From Ovis canadensis (lineage: Eukaryota > Chordata > Mammalia > Artiodactyla > Bovidae): DNA of 64,000 nt. A model generated the notes under the pieces. That model ran no database searches and was not told the DNA's origin. It saw nothing but the letters and a program-made list of their open reading frames with translations. Positions 46,708-59,606 of the stretch are shown piece by piece; within the stretch, counting starts at the first letter, position 1, and each line of letters starts with the position of its first letter. The stretch spans positions 17,357,001 to 17,421,000 of the forward strand of contig NC_091246.1 of assembly GCF_042477335.2 (NCBI RefSeq), in the 5' to 3' direction. A program made the translations under genes and the position numbers.

Positions 46708-47752
46708 TGCCAAAGTCTCTGACTGTGTGGATCACAATAAACTGTGGAAAATTCTGAAAGAGATGGGAATACCAGACCACCTGATCTGCCTCTAGAGAAA
46801 CCTATATGCAGGTCAGGAAGCAACGTTAGAACTGGACATGGAACAACAGACTGGTTCCAAATAGGGAAAGGAGTATGTCAATGCTGTATATTGTCACCCT
46901 GCTTATTTAACTTCTATGCAGAGTACATCATGAGGAACGCTGGACTGGAAGAAGCACAAGCTGGAATCAAAACTGCCCGGAGAAATATCAATAATCTCTG
47001 ATATCCAGATGACACCACCCTTACAGCAGAAAGTGAAGAGGAACTAAAAAGCCTCTTGATGAAAGTGAAAGAGGAGAGTGAAAAAGTTGGCTTAAAGCTC
47101 AACATTCAGAAAACGAAGATGATGGCATCTGGTCCCATCACTTCATGGGAAATAGATGGGGAAACAGTGGAAACAGTGTCAGACTTTATTTTGGGGGGCC
47201 CCAAAATCACTGCAGATGGTGACTGCAGCTATGAAATTAAAAGACGCTTACTCCTTGGAAGGAAAGTTATGACCAACCTAGACAGCATATTAAAAAACAG
47301 AGACATTACTTTGCCAACAAAGGCCCATCTAGTCAAGGCTACGGTTTTTCCAATTGTCATGTATGGATGTAAGAGTTGGACTGTGAAGAAAGCTGAACGC
47401 CGAAGAACTGATGCTTTTGAACTGTGGTGTTGGAGAAGACTCTTGAGAGTCCCTTGGTCTGCAAAGAGATCAGTCCTGGGTGTTCATTGGAAGGACTGAG
47501 GTTGAAGCTGAAACTCCAATACTTCAGCTACCTCATGCAAAGAGTTGACTCATTGGAAAAGACCCTGATGCTGGGAGGGATTGAGGGCAGGAGGAGAAGG
47601 AGACCACAGAGGATGAGATGGCTCATGGCATCACCGACTCGATGGACATGAGTTTGGGTAAACTCCATGAGTTGGTGACGGACAGGGAGACCTGGTGTGC
47701 TGTGATTCATGGGGTCGCAGAGAGTCGGACACGACTGAGTGACTGAACTGAA
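46708..47752 (+). mobile_element. BovB 3' third (polymerase C-terminal half to 3' end)
   Basis: Sense BovB from CTGTGTGGATCACAATAAAC to the terminal GACTGAACTGAATT. The frame 47056-47499 includes KLNIQKTKMMASGP and RRTDAFELWCWRRLL. The polymerase motif codon run is spoilt (TGATATCCAGATGAC at the YADD position). Inactive. Confidence 0.93.
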
Positions 47753-47789
47753 TTAAATAGAGAGAGACCACCTATGAAAGAACATTTTG

Positions 47790-47910
47790 GCCGTTTATCA
47801 GTCAGTCAACAAATATATATTAAAAACCTACTATAGGCACCAGACACAATGCTAGGGATACAGTTATGAATAAAACAAACTTGGTCCCTATTCTCATGAA
47901 GTTTAAAAGC
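47790..47910 (-). mobile_element. Ancient L2-like repeat
   Basis: TCAACAAATATATATTAAAA, CACCAGACACAATGCTAGGG and CCCTATTCTCATGAAG show the same old repeat as at 18755. Confidence 0.45.
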
Positions 47911-48071
47911 ACAGTGCTTTGTATTTCTTTTTAGACAATAACATCTTGAAGAAAGAGTCTTTGTCTTAGTCAAAGTTTATGTGTCCATTTGTATTCCCCA
48001 AAGAGCTTAATACGATTGTCCCTCATTCATGTATTCAACAATACTATACTATCTCAATATTAAGTAATTAA

Positions 48072-48200
48072 GTGTTAGTCACACAGCCATGTCCAATTCT
48101 TTGTGACCCCATGGACTATAGCCCACCAGTCTTCTCTGTCCATGGAATTCTTCAGGAAAGAATACTGGAATGGGTTGCCATTTCCTTTGCCAGGGGGTGT
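48072..48200 (-). mobile_element. Bov-tA 3' fragment
   Basis: Reverse body from AGTCACACAGCCATGTCCAA to GCCATTTCCTTTGCCAGG; the tRNA head is missing. Confidence 0.85.
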
Positions 48201-48587
48201 GACTGACCAGAAGAAACCTCTCAAAAGCATTGAGCATAACTGACCATCCCTTTAATACCATCTCCTGGTTTTTAGCAGCTTCTTTCCAATTTCTCACTCT
48301 GGATCTTCTTTCTCTAAATATTAGAAAATCTCATGACTCTGTCCTTTCTCCTGTCTCTAGCCTTTGTCCATATGTAACATAACTGCCTTCCTAAGATAAT
48401 TTATAAACCAAATACAATCTTAGTAGAAACACCAACAAATTCCATTACGGTGTTAGACAAACTACCATTAAAAGTTCATATCAATATGCCAAAAAAGCTG
48501 GGGAAAAAAAACTGAAAATAAACATGCCAGAATGTCCAGAAAAGATTGAAAAAGTGCCCAGTTCTCTTTGTAAATAGGATACGTAGA
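48201..48587. other. Intron 5 sequence, nothing recognised
   Basis: No repeat or exon identified. Confidence 0.4.
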
Positions 48588-49357
48588 GATGATATCACCC
48601 TTATGGCAGAAAACAAAGAACTAAAGAGCCTCTTGATGAAAGTGAAAGAGGAGAGTAAAAAAGTTGGCTTAAAGCTCAACATTCAGAAAACTAAGATCAT
48701 GGCATTTGGTCCCATCACTTCATGGGAAATAAATGGGGAAACAGCAGAAACAGTGACAGACTTCATTTTTGGGGGCTCCAAGATCCCTGCAGATGGTGAT
48801 TGCAGCCATGAAATTAAAAGACACTCCTTGGAAGGAAAGTTATGACCAACCTAGACAGCATATTAAAAAGCAGAGACACTACTTTGCCAACAAAGGTCCG
48901 TCTAGTCAAGGCTATGGTTTTTCCAGTAGTCATGTATGGATGTGAGAGTTGGACTATAAAGAAAGCTGAGCGCAGAAGAATTGATGCTTTTGAGCTATGG
49001 TGTTTGAGAAGACTCTTTGAGAGTCCCTTGGACTGCAAGGAGATCCAACCAGTCCATTCTAAAGGAGATCAGTCTTGGGTGTTCATTGGAAGGACTGCTG
49101 TTGAAGCTGAAACTCCAATACTTTGGCCACCTGATACGAAGAGCTGACTCATTTGAAAAGACCCTGATGCTGGGAAAGATTGAGGGCAGGAGGAGAAGGG
49201 GACGACAGAAGATGAGATGGTTGGATGGCATCACTGACTCAATGGACATCAGTTTGGGTAGACTCCAGCAGTTGGTGATGGACAGGGAGGCCTGGTGGGC
49301 TGCAGTTCATAGGGTCACAGAGAGTCAAACACGACTGAGCGACTGAACTGAACTGAA
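48588..49357 (+). mobile_element. BovB 3' part
   Basis: Sense copy from GATATCACCCTTATGGCAGA to ACTGAACTGAACTGAAT. Frames 48546-48845 and 48842-49147 overlap by 4 bases at a small deletion (the KRRLLLG stretch is shortened), and another shift follows. Confidence 0.93.
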
Positions 49358-52300
49358 TAACCTATAAGGGAAAAGAATCTGAAAAAGAATATGTGTATGT
49401 GTATATATATATATAAATCACTCTGTTGTACATCTAAAAAATGAAGACAACACTGTAAGTCAATTATACGTCAATAAAACTTAAAAAAGCAGAAAACAAG
49501 AAAGCAAAGGCCAGATTTTTCAAACATACTGATGAAACTAATAAACCTCTAGTTAGACCAATTTGAAACAAGAGATAAAGATACAAATGATCAATACCAG
49601 AAATGAAACTGGAGACATCACTATAGACACGAAAAGGATAACAAAGAACTACTATTAACAATTTCACATTAACAAAATCAAAAGTTTAAATGGCACTTCA
49701 AGTTGATGTATGGCAAAACCAATACAGTACTGTAAAGTAGAAAAAAAAAAGATTCTTTCTCAACAATTAATATTCTTAATACAAACATCCAATAAACACA
49801 ATAAATATTTTCAAAATGTAAAAAAAAAGAAAAAAGAGTGAAAAGTACAACTTACCAAAACGAACACAAATAAAATAGATAATGTAAACTGTCCTATATC
49901 AAATGCCTAAAACAATGCCAAATCTACCTAAACTCTTTCAGAGAGTAAAGAATTGAACACTTCTCAACCTATTTAATAAGCTTAGTCTTATGATGATACA
50001 AAACCATACAGATTACAAAGAAAATATATTTCATGAACACAATGGAAAAAAATATACTTGAAAAATATTAATAAATTGAATCTGGCAATGCACAAAAAAG
50101 ATACATCATGACAAAGTGGGGTTTATGACAGAAATGAAAGGTTTATACAACATTTTAAAAAATAAATCAGTATAATCCACTCTATTAACAGAACCAAACA
50201 GAAATTCTGGAGCTGAAGAACACACTAAACGAGACAGAAGAATGCATTAGAAAGCACTGGAAATACAGCAAATCATGAGGAAGAGAGAATTAGTGAGTGT
50301 GAAGATAAAAACCTAGAAATGACAGAAGTAGAAGACGAAAGAGACTCAAGGTATTTTAAAAGTAGGAAAATTCTATGAGAAAGATCTGACTCTTAGGAAG
50401 GGCAACATTAGGGTAATTGGTAATCCAGAAAGAAAAGAGAGGAAGAAGGGAGCAACTTATCTTTTTTTAAAAAAATTAATAGTTGAAAACTTCCAAAAGT
50501 TGGAGAAAGAGGTGAATATTTAAATCCATGAAAAAAAAAATCCAACTACCTCAATGCTAAAACACCTTCTCAAAGACATGTTATATTAAAATTGTCAAAA
50601 GTCAGTCAAAGAAAGAATTTTTTAAAAAGAATAGTAACCTACAAAGGAACCCTCATTAGGCCATCAGTAGATTTCTCAGCAGAAACTATAGTCCAGGAGG
50701 AAGTAAACTGACATTCTCAAAATACTGAAAAGTAAAAACTGTCAGCCAAGAATACTCTATCTAGCAAAGTTATTTGGTTTTGTTTGTTCCCAGGGAAAAA
50801 CTTGGGAGACTTTAACAGTAGAGCTGCTTTACAAGAAATTTAAGAAATAAAAAGGTAAAAGCACACAGTATTTTCAGTAAGGTAAGAAACAGAATCAGAA
50901 AATTGCAACTCAATACCAAAATACTTTTTTTTTAATTTAATATAGCATTGAGGTTAAAGGGCAGAGGGAAAAGAAAAATAACTACAGCTACTACAATATG
51001 GTAACAAATTCACAACATAAAATGGAAATCTGAGATGACAAAAACACAATAGGAGAAGAAAAAAGAATAGAACTTACGTAAGTAGACGAAGATAAAATGC
51101 TATCCATGGAAAAGGATTATTTTACCTATGACGTGGTATTATCTATGATTTCATGTTAACCACAAAACATAAATCTAGAGCAAGACATGAAACAGAGAAA
51201 AAGAATAAACTGAGAAGAACATCACAGAAAACTACCAAATAAAATGGTAGACAGAAACACAAGGAAAATAAACAATGGAGATATAGAGCAATCAAAAAAC
51301 AAAAGATACAACAGCAGTACTAAGTCCTCATCTATCCACAATCACCCTAAACATAAGTAAATTGAATTTACCAATCAAAAGACAAAGAAGCTGGATGAAT
51401 TAAACAAGACCCAACTATATGTGCTCCAGAAGACTTAGCTCAACTCTAAAGACAAATGTAGGCTTCAGGTGAAGGAATGAAAGATGACACTTCAGAAACA
51501 GTAGCCAAAAGAAAAACAAGTGTAGCCATACTCATATCAGACAAAACAGACTTCAAGTCAAAAAATTTAACAAGACAAAGATGGACAGTATTTGATGATA
51601 AAGATGACAATGCATCAAGAAGACATTAGCAGTTATTAATATTATATATGCACCTAACATAGGAACACCAAAATATATAAAGCAATTAACAGACCTAAAG
51701 GGAGAAACTGATAGCAACACAATAATAGTAGGGGACTCTAATACACCACTTACATCACTGGATAGATCCTCTAGACAGAAAGTCAATAAGGAAACAGCAG
51801 CCTTAAATGAAACATTAAATCAGATAGATTTGATAGATTTGCATAGAGCAGTGCACCCAAACACAGCAGAATTCATATTCTTCTCAACTGCATGCAGAAT
51901 TTTCTCAGGGATAGACCATATGTTGGGACACAAGTCTCAGTAAATTTAAGAAGGCTGAAATCAGATCAAGAATCTTTTTCAATCATAATGGTATATAACT
52001 AGAAATCAACTACCAGAAGAAAATGGACTGAGTCACAAATATGTGGAGACTAAACAACAAGTTATTTAACAACTATGGGTCAATGAAGAAATCAAAAGAG
52101 AAATCAAAAACTACCTGAAGATAAATGAAAATAAATATGCAATACACCAAAATCTATGGGATGTTACAGAAGTGGTACTAAGAATGAGGTTTATAGCACT
52201 AAAGGCCTACTTCAAGGAACAAGAAAAATCTCAAATATACAATCTAATATTACACCAAAAGAAACTTGAAAAAGAACATGAAGTATAAAGAAGGAAATAA

Positions 52301-52460
52301 TAAAGATCAGAATGGAAACAAAACAGACACTCAAAAGACAATAGAAAAGATCAAACGAAGAGCTGTTTCTTTGAAAAGATAGGCAAAGCTGACAAAGTAG
52401 GAAGGAAAAATGAGTAAAGGAGATCAACTGTATGGTGACAGATGCAAAATATATTTTTTT
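49358..52460 (+). mobile_element. L1 pieces, sense (3' end, then ORF1 to ORF2)
   Basis: The 3' end is at 49358-49490 (AAATCACTCTGTTGTACATC, CAATTATACGTCAATAAAAC). ORF2-like text follows to about 50190, then the ORF1 region (AGAAATTCTGGAGCTGAAGA at 50200) and ORF2 endonuclease (AACAGACCTAAAGGGAGAAA near 51688), ending near 52440. All frames are broken. At least two elements are involved. Confidence 0.8.
49396..49414. repeat. Short (GTAT)/(AT)n tract
   Basis: GTGTATGTGTATATATATAT within the L1 3' end. Confidence 0.8.
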
Positions 52461-52475
52461 AATTAAAAAAAATTT

Positions 52476-52590
52476 TTTTGGCTATCCTGCACAGCTGGTA
52501 AGCTCTTAGTTCCCCCACCAGGGATTGAACTCAGGCCCCAGCAGTGGAAGCACAGAGTCCTAACCACTGAACCACTGGGAATTCCCTAAA
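52476..52590 (-). mobile_element. tRNA-derived SINE (CHR/SINE2 type), head part
   Basis: Poly-T start, then GGGATTGAACTCAGGCCCCA and the head end CCACTGGGAATTCCCT. A reverse tRNA-like SINE without the Bov-A body. Confidence 0.8.
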
Positions 52591-53866
52591 GTAAAACTTT
52601 TGATGGTGAGCATACAGCTGTAGAATCACAATGTACACATGAAACTTGTGTGTTATAAACCAAAATTACTTCAATTAAAGATAAATTTTTTAAAAAGTTA
52701 AACATAAGCTTTCCATATGACCTAATAATTCTACTATCTACCCAAGAGAAATGAAAAGATATCTCCACACAAAGTAAACATGTTCATAGTAGCTTTATTC
52801 ATAACTTAGTCAAATAATCAAAAGTTGGAAATAATCCAAGATCCATTAACAGGTAATTCAGTTCAGTTCAGTCACACAGTCGTGTCTCTTTGCGAACCCA
52901 TGGACTGCAGCATGCCAGGCATCCCTGTCCATCACCAACTCCTGGAGTTTACTCAAACTCAGGTCCATTGAGTCAATGATGCCATCCAACCATTTCACCC
53001 TCTATCATCCCCTTCTCCTCCCACCTTCCATCTTTCCCAGCATCAGGGTCTTTCCAAATGAGTCAGCTCTTCACATCAGGTGGCCAGGAGTTTCAGCTTC
53101 AGCATCAGTCCTTTCAATGAACATTCAAGACTGATTTCCTTTAGGATGGACCACTGATCTCCTTGCTGTCCAAGGGACTCTCAAGAGTCTTCTCCAACAC
53201 CACAGTTCAAAAGCATCAATTCTTCTGCGCTCAGCTTTCTTCATAGTCCAACTCTCACATTCATACATGACTACTGGAAAAATCATAGCCTTGACTAGAC
53301 GGACCTTTGTTGGCAAAGTAATGTCTCTGCTTTTTAATTTGCTGTCTAGGTTGGTCATAACTTTTCTTCCAAAGAGTAAGTGTCTTTTAATTTCATGGCT
53401 GCAGTCACCATCTGCAGTGATTTTGGAGCCCCCAAAAATAAAGTCTGTCATTGTTTCCACTGTTTCCCCATCTATTTGCCATGAAGTATGGGACCAGATG
53501 CCCTGATCTTAGTTTTCTGAATGTTGAGTTTTAAGCCAATTTTTTTACTCTCCTTAGATAAACAACTTGTGGAATATAATGCTACTTTGCAATAAAAAGG
53601 AATATGCAACAACATGGGTAAATCTCAAAAACCTTCTGCTGAGCAAAAGAAGCCAGACACCAAAGATGCATACTGTATGATTTCATCTTCGGTGGTGGTT
53701 GGGATTTACTTGAGTAGAGCACAAGCAACTATTCAAGTAATGGAAACATTCCATATCTTGGTTGTGGTGGTGGTTACAAAGGTATACAAATTTACTGAAA
53801 CTCTAGAATGAGTGTATTTTATTATGAAAATTATACTACAGTAAAGTTGATTTTTTTTTTTTTTTA
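52591..53866 (+). mobile_element. Old L1 3' end split by BovB
   Basis: ATTCATAACTTAGTCAAATA before 52850 and AAAAGGAATATGCAACAACA, GCATACTGTATGATTTCATC after 53556 are one sense L1 3' region. It ends with T17 at 53850-53866. Confidence 0.75.
52857..53556 (-). mobile_element. BovB 3' part inserted in L1
   Basis: Reverse copy from the 3' end TTCAGTTCAGTTCAGTCACA to about CCAATTTTTTTACTCTCC. The minus frame 53460-53125 holds [19 protein letters not shown] and RRIDAFELWCWRRLL. The L1 resumes after it. Confidence 0.93.
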
Positions 53867-54412
53867 AAGGAGCTCATTCCTAAGTTTTTTGTAAATTATT
53901 CTTTGCTAAAACATTTTTTAAGAGATCCTGATAAAGCTGGGCTCTGTACTGTATACCTTGCAAGACTCATACAGGTTACAACCAGAAATGGAGTAAACTA
54001 GTAAATTACTAATTTACAAGGTACATAAATCTCCAACTTCGTCAGATATTGCCAAACTGCTCTCCCAGGTTGTTTTTGTTTCGACTCTAAATCCCTTTAA
54101 AGTAGTTCATACTCTTTATCTTTACTTCCTCTTATTCGCCTAGTCTATTAAAAATATTTTTCTATTCTCTAACGGTCCATTCAAACTACTTTTACCAAGG
54201 TTACCAAATACCTCTTAATTTCAAAATTCAACAGCCTCTTTTCAGTTTTAATCATTCTTGACCACTCCAGTCTCCTTTTGCTTTATTTCACAATTACACT
54301 ATTTCACATGATGTCTTACACAGAGAAACCAAAAGATACTTCATGCTTCTGAAACTTTTCTCAAGTTGTCTCTGGTGGGAGAAAGTAAACTTGGCCAAAA
54401 TAACCAAGTGAA
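53867..54412. other. Intron 5 sequence, nothing recognised
   Basis: No repeat or exon identified. Confidence 0.4.
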
Positions 54413-54718
54413 GCGAAAGTTGCTCAGTTGTCTCCAACTCTTTGCAACCCCACAAATATACAGTCCATGGAATTCTCCAGACCAGAATACTGGAGTAGGT
54501 AGCCTTTCCCTTCTCCAGGGGATCTTCCCAACCCACGGATCAAACCCAGGTCTCCTGCATTGCAGGCAGATTCTTTACCAGCTGAGCCACAATGGAAGCC
54601 CAAGAATACTGGAGTGGGTAGCCTACCCCTCCTCCAGCAGATCTTCCCAATCCAGGAATTGATCCGGGGTCCCCTGCATTGAAAAGGATTCTTTACCAAC
54701 TGAGCTATCAGGGAATCC
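54413..54718 (-). mobile_element. Composite Bov-tA SINE (body plus two heads)
   Basis: Same build as 20176-20455: a Bov-A body, head end GAGCCACAATGGAAGCCC, a second AGAATACTGGAGTGGGTAGC block, and a second head end GAGCTATCAGGGAATCCC. Confidence 0.9.
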
Positions 54719-54766
54719 CAATAGCCAAATATATCCCAATATACAAATATCCCAATAGCCAAAATA
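54717..54766. repeat. Three imperfect 16-18-base tandem units
   Basis: CCCAATAGCCAAATATAT, CCCAATATACAAATAT and CCCAATAGCCAAAATA follow one another directly after the SINE head. Confidence 0.75.
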
Positions 54767-55602
54767 AACAATCAAAGGCAAGCCAAATATATCATTTTTT
54801 ATCTTAAAAATATATGTGAATTTTGAATTCTGTAATATATTCATATTCAACTTTAAAACACTTAAATTAACATTGAGACTAATCAATGATACATAATATA
54901 TCATATTTATAGTATGACTGTACATAATGTCAAAATATATCCCATGGGTTATGTATAATTTCTAGTCTGAGAAACATAAATGACTTACTCAAAATTGTGA
55001 AGCCTAGATTTTAACATATGTCTGTCTAGTTCCAAAGCCCATGTGCCTTCCCCATACCAAGAGTCTCAGTTGGCACAAGTTTCTTTCCTCTGAGACTTGA
55101 GTTTTAACAATCACAAAGGACTTTTGAAAGTGGGAAAAGTAGAACTAAGTCCTCCTTGAAAGAAACTGGGACCTCCCCTCCAACGAGGAAAGAACATTCA
55201 AAGAATGTTCGGCTTGTTTGAGCTAGGGAAGAAAGGAAAGGAGGATAAAAAGGAGGGAGGGAAAGAACTGAAGAAAAAAAAAACAAGAGGAGAAGAAAGG
55301 ATAAATTAAACATACTTCTCTCTGAAAGGAAAAAAATTAATAGATGGGACAGGGAAAATGTAACTACATATCTGAAACATAACAAACAAGTATATATGTC
55401 AATAAAGGTAGACTCCCTATGCCTTCACAATAAAGAATACATTTACTTTTCACACATACAAATAATTACAAAATCTCATCAATAACAGAATAAAAATGAA
55501 GTCTCAACAAATATCAAACAATAACATACAGTTATATAATAACCACATATACTGTCCACAATGCAGTTCTAAGAGAAATCATTCTCTAAAAAGGTTTTTT
55601 TG
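54767..55602. other. Intron 5 sequence, nothing recognised
   Basis: AT-rich with purine runs at 55210-55300. A 93-codon minus-strand frame (55104-55385) is low-complexity and not a recognised protein. Confidence 0.4.
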
Positions 55603-55850
55603 GGGAGGACTTCCCCACTGGTCCAACGCTTAAGACTTCACTTACATGAAATATTAGAATAGACAAATTTATAGGCATAAAGTAGATCACTGGTTGCCTA
55701 CAGTTGAGCGGAATGAGGAAAAACATGAAGGGAATGCTAATGGGTATGAGGTTTATTTTGGGTGATAAAAACGTTCTAATATCGATTGTGGTAACAGCAG
55801 CACATCTCTATGCTAAAAACCACTGAACTGAACACTTCCGGAAGAAAAGG
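55603..55850 (+). mobile_element. SINE head scrap followed by old L1 3' end
   Basis: GGACTTCCCCACTGGTCCAACG (in part, 55606-55628) is a tRNA-SINE head. CTTACATGAAATATTAGAAT, TAGATCACTGGTTGCCTACA and AAAAACCACTGAACTGAACA then show a sense L1 3' end. Confidence 0.6.
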
Positions 55851-56224
55851 ACACATATGAAGAGATTTTGCCTTAGACATCCAAAGTACAACCACCACAG
55901 ATCACCTCTACTGCAGAGAATACTGGGGAAAAAAATTATCTCTACAATGATTTGGTTCTTTCTAAGGTATAAATTTATATAACATATTCTGTTTTCCTTC
56001 TAAGCATCTCATAGGTATGTTTTTAGCCAAAAATATCTAGGCTGACAGAGTTATCTGTAAGATTTCTCTAGGCCTAAATAATACTTTAAAAATCAACTGT
56101 ATATCACTGAACAATATATAATAACTTTAAGAATAATAATAATTAGTCTCCTCATAAAGCTGCAAGTAAAATGCGTAAGATGCGTCAGACATAGTCATAG
56201 AATAAGACATGTAATCTCCAATCC
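55851..56224. other. Intron 5 sequence, nothing recognised
   Basis: No repeat or exon identified. Confidence 0.4.
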
Positions 56225-56350
56225 TGTCAACAATCAGTACAATGAAGATGAGGAAATCAGGGTTCAGAGATATTAAGTAACTTGCCTATTCAGTGATTAA
56301 ACAAAGCTAGGATTTGAATTTAAGACTGCCTGTCTCTAAAACCTATGATA
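56225..56350 (-). mobile_element. MIR SINE remnant
   Basis: ATGAGGAAATCAGGGTTCAG, AAGTAACTTGCCTATTCAG and GGATTTGAATTTAAGACTGC are the antisense MIR core in order. Confidence 0.8.
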
Positions 56351-56573
56351 TCATACTATTTCCTATCTTATAGAAGGGATAAAACATCCAATCAGGCAAT
56401 AGTAATTAGAGAGATTAACCACAAATATGTACTAATATAAAAATATTAAAACTTTAAAAGAACTTTAGAGAACATCTACGCTAAGTACCTCATTTTACAA
56501 ATAACACAATACTTTGCAGTCTCTGATTAGCCTTGGCTATTTCCGCTACTCTCTAGCCTCCAACGTATTACAA

Positions 56574-56752
56574 AGTCAAAGGGTTAGTCAGTCATGTCTG
56601 ACTCCTTGTGACCCCATGGACTGTAGCCTGCCAGGCTCCACTATCCATGGAGTTCTCAAGGCAAGAATACTGGAGTGGGTTGCCGTTCCCTTCTCCAGGG
56701 GGTCTTTCTGACCCAGTGATCAAACCTGGGTCTCCTGCATTGCAGGCAGATG
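56574..56752 (-). mobile_element. Bov-tA SINE, 226 bases from exon 5
   Basis: Reverse copy from AAGGGTTAGTCAGTCATGTC to GCATTGCAGGCAGATG. It is in sense with TMEM38B. Confidence 0.92.
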
Positions 56753-56977
56753 TATTAAAAGGCTATCTGCAAATCCTTCATGATAGCATCAGCATAAATC
56801 AAATGAGGAATCATAGAAGAGCTATGTTTCACTAAGTCATGGATGTGCTGAATAAACTCACCAAAACTGATATTTTTAGACTATCATACAAAGTAATTAT
56901 TTCTGTTACTTGCCTTATGCAGAATTCTGGTTACACAAAATCTATAATACTGATTTGTTGCTACTTTTAACACCTAC

Positions 56978-57095
56978 CTTCGTGGCCACAAGAAACACAG
57001 TAAAGAGGAACATAAGATTAGGCTTTGATATTGCCAAATGCTTGGTTTGCTGGAATGTGAAGATAACTGATCCCAGCAGGGTTACCTTGGCAGGG
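56978..57095 (-). CDS. TMEM38B: TMEM38B (TRIC-B) coding exon 5
   Basis: The exon has 118 bases: the third base of the Tyr codon split with exon 4, then 39 codons from PAKVTLLGSVIFTF to FTVFLVATK, ending in phase 0. It spans the sixth TRIC membrane helix (KVTLLGSVIFTF), a short polar linker (QQTKHLAISKPN), and most of the last helix (LMFLFTVFLVATK). Acceptor TTTTATTTTCAG and donor AAG/GTAGGTG are strong. Relative to human from memory, changes such as QQTK for QHTQ and KPN for KHN fall in the linker. A minus-strand Bov-tA (56574-56752) lies downstream and plus-strand SINEs (59236-59606) upstream, so the exon sits between inverted SINE copies. Confidence 0.95.
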
Positions 57096-57501
57096 CTGAA
57101 AATAAAACACATTTTAACTCAGTAAGTATTAAGCATGATTTATCTCTATATTTCTCAGAGTATTCTCAAATTATTAATAGAATGAGTTATTAATAGATGT
57201 AACACAAAAATGAATTCTACAAACTTTTGGAAATGCTGAGTTATATGAAGTTAAACATCCTTCTTCTCAGCATAAAGTATCAGATTTTAGAATGTTCATA
57301 CATACTGTGACTTTCTGATAAAGAGTGCTTTTCTATATGCAATATTTCTGAATTGGCCATATAACATTGTTTCAAAAGGATTCAAAAGTCCATGTTCTAT
57401 AGCATGATTTGAGAAAAGCATATTAATTCTGAAAAATCTTACAGTGCTAACCAAGCTCCTTGGGTGGAATGGGGAAAGGAAAAGAAAGTCTTGATTTGTA
57501 G

Positions 57502-57862
57502 CAGTTCCTCATTTTCCATGGTGTAAATACCTTGTGGTATTCGCAGGCAATTTGATCCAGGACCCCCCACAAATACCAAACTCACTGATGCTCAAGTCCC
57601 TTATATAAACTGATATAGTTGCATATAATCTATGCACATCCTCCCACAAACTGTAAATAATCTCCAGAATATTTATAATACCAACATAATGTAAACACCA
57701 TGTAAACAGCTGTAAATACAATATAAATACTATGTAAACAGCTCTCAGTATATGAAAAATTCAGTTTGCTTTCAGAAACTTTCTGGAATTTTTAAAAAAT
57801 ATTTTTGGTCCACAGCTGGTTAATACACAAAGGCAGAAACCTTGGATATACAGGGCTAACTG
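57502..57862. mobile_element. Tigger-like (MER2-type) DNA transposon with readable inverted ends
   Basis: The left end CAGTTCCTCATTTTCCATGG and the reverse of the right end, CAGTTAGCCCTGTATATCC, form diverged inverted repeats next to TA. The interior TGCTCAAGTCCCTTATATAA and CATATAATCTATGCACATCC match the MER2/Tigger group as I know it. Nonautonomous, in intron 4. Confidence 0.75.
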
Positions 57863-59209
57863 TATTCCCACAGCCCACTTCAGGCTGCTGTGCATAATCA
57901 TTCTCATAAAACAGCATGAGTCAGCACCAGCACATTACTTAGCTAACTCCAGTACAAAACATTAGGATTAGCCAATATCTTCAAAATTTAAAGTCTATAA
58001 TAAGATATTAATCTACAAATAAGAAGTACTATTTTCATGTCATATATTTGCCACACACTTAAAGTATATCTCAGTAACATCATTTTCTAGCTATTTATGC
58101 TTACAACTAGAAAAAGACAAATAATAAACTCTCAGAAAGCCATACTGCAAAATATGACAAATGTAAAAGTCCCTATAAGTAACTCTGTGAAAAATAAGTT
58201 CCTTCTTTAATTAGTACAAACTAAGGATTGAGTTCAAAACAGAATTAGGCTGGGGTAACAGGATTTGGGTCTTGCTTACCAATAACAGGGCAGCGTTCCT
58301 GTTTTAGGACAGTGGTCCACAAGCTTTCTGACTGTGCGTCTCTAATGGTAAAAGTGTTTAAGACACTCCTTAATATATATCAATTATTTTATAATTATGT
58401 ACATATACAATTATATCATAAAATGTACACCAAACTGACTTTCTTAAAAGGATGAGATTTAAAAATTGTCTTATGTCATTTTGCTACTCTGTTTCTAATA
58501 GCTCAGTTTCTGTGACAGAGTGTCTCATCAAAGGCATCTCAGCATACACACACTATACTTTGGATTGTGTTCTCTTAAAGCATGAATTCACAAGCAATGA
58601 ATCGGTGGAGCAAGGATTGTGTAAACAATAAATTGGAGCAGGTGGTTGAAGCAGCATTAGGATTTAGAAGACAGTGAGATTGGTTAGGAAGATCAGAATG
58701 CATTCAGAAAATTCTTACGCTTAATAATTTCCTATGAATCTAGTAAATAGCTATCTGCTTCCAAAATACAACAGTGGAACAGGCAAAGGATAACAGCTAT
58801 ACACACTGCCATTCCAGAAGGGGGAAAATGTAAAGAAAGTGATCACAGACCTATGCAATTTCAAAATTCAGCAGGTCAAGTTCCATTAGATTTCAAGGCC
58901 CAGGACTAACTCTCCATGGCTTAAGGGAGTCCATCCTCTGAGTTTGCAGCTCTAATCTCTGCACTCATGACTCTGGCTTATTCACCTCTGACTCCAGCCT
59001 ATGGGTCTAGCCTCGGTTTCTAAGACCACGATTCCCACCTTAAAGCCATACTTCCTTTTTCCTGAATGGCAGCATATGTCTACAGCTAAGAAGTTTTATC
59101 ATTCTGTTAACCACAGAATTTTTAGAGTCTGAATTCTTTTATTTCATCTTATCTCTGTCCTTTTCAGTCCAACCTGAAGTGATTCTGTCGATATAACATC
59201 TTCAAAAAT
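57863..59209. other. Intron 4 sequence, nothing firm
   Basis: No recent element. GGACAGTGGTCCACAAGC near 58308 may start an old DNA transposon; not certain. Confidence 0.4.
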
Positions 59210-59235
59210 CTTTAGGGCTTCCTATGTGTGACACA

Positions 59236-59371
59236 TGGAGAAGGCAATGGCAAGCCACTCCAGTGTTCTTGCCTGGAGAATCTCAGGGACGGGGGAGCAT
59301 GGTAGGCTGCCGTCTATGAGTCCGCACAGAGTCAGACACCCCTGAAGTGACTTAGCAGCAGCAGCAGCATA
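59236..59371 (+). mobile_element. Bov-A2 3' unit with (AGC)n tail
   Basis: Sense Bov-A from GGAGAAGGCAATGGCAAGCC to GACTTAGCAGCAGCAGCAGC. The flanks TATGTGTGACACATGG (59224-59239) and TATGTGACACGTGG suggest a degraded target duplication. Confidence 0.88.
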
Positions 59372-59384
59372 TGTGACACGTGGG

Positions 59385-59604
59385 CTTCCCAGGTGGTAGA
59401 GTTGGTAAAGAATCTGCCTGCCATTGCAGGAGACACAAGAGACACAGGTTCAATCCCTGTGTCAGGAAGATCCCCTGGAGTAGGAAATGGCAACCCACTC
59501 CAGTATTCTTGCTGGGGAAATCCCATGGACAGAAGAGCCCGGCAGGCTACAATCCATGGAGTCACAAAGAGTCGGACAGAACTCAGTGACTAAACAACAC
59601 ACAC

Positions 59605-59606
<2 letters not shown>
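59385..59606 (+). mobile_element. Bov-tA SINE
   Basis: Complete sense copy from GGGCTTCCCAGGTGGTAGAG to CTCAGTGACTAAACAACAC. Confidence 0.93.

Noticed and set aside
54717-54766. CRISPR-like spaced repeats
   Set aside because: Three adjacent imperfect 16-18-base units with no spacers in a mammalian intron; a simple tandem repeat.
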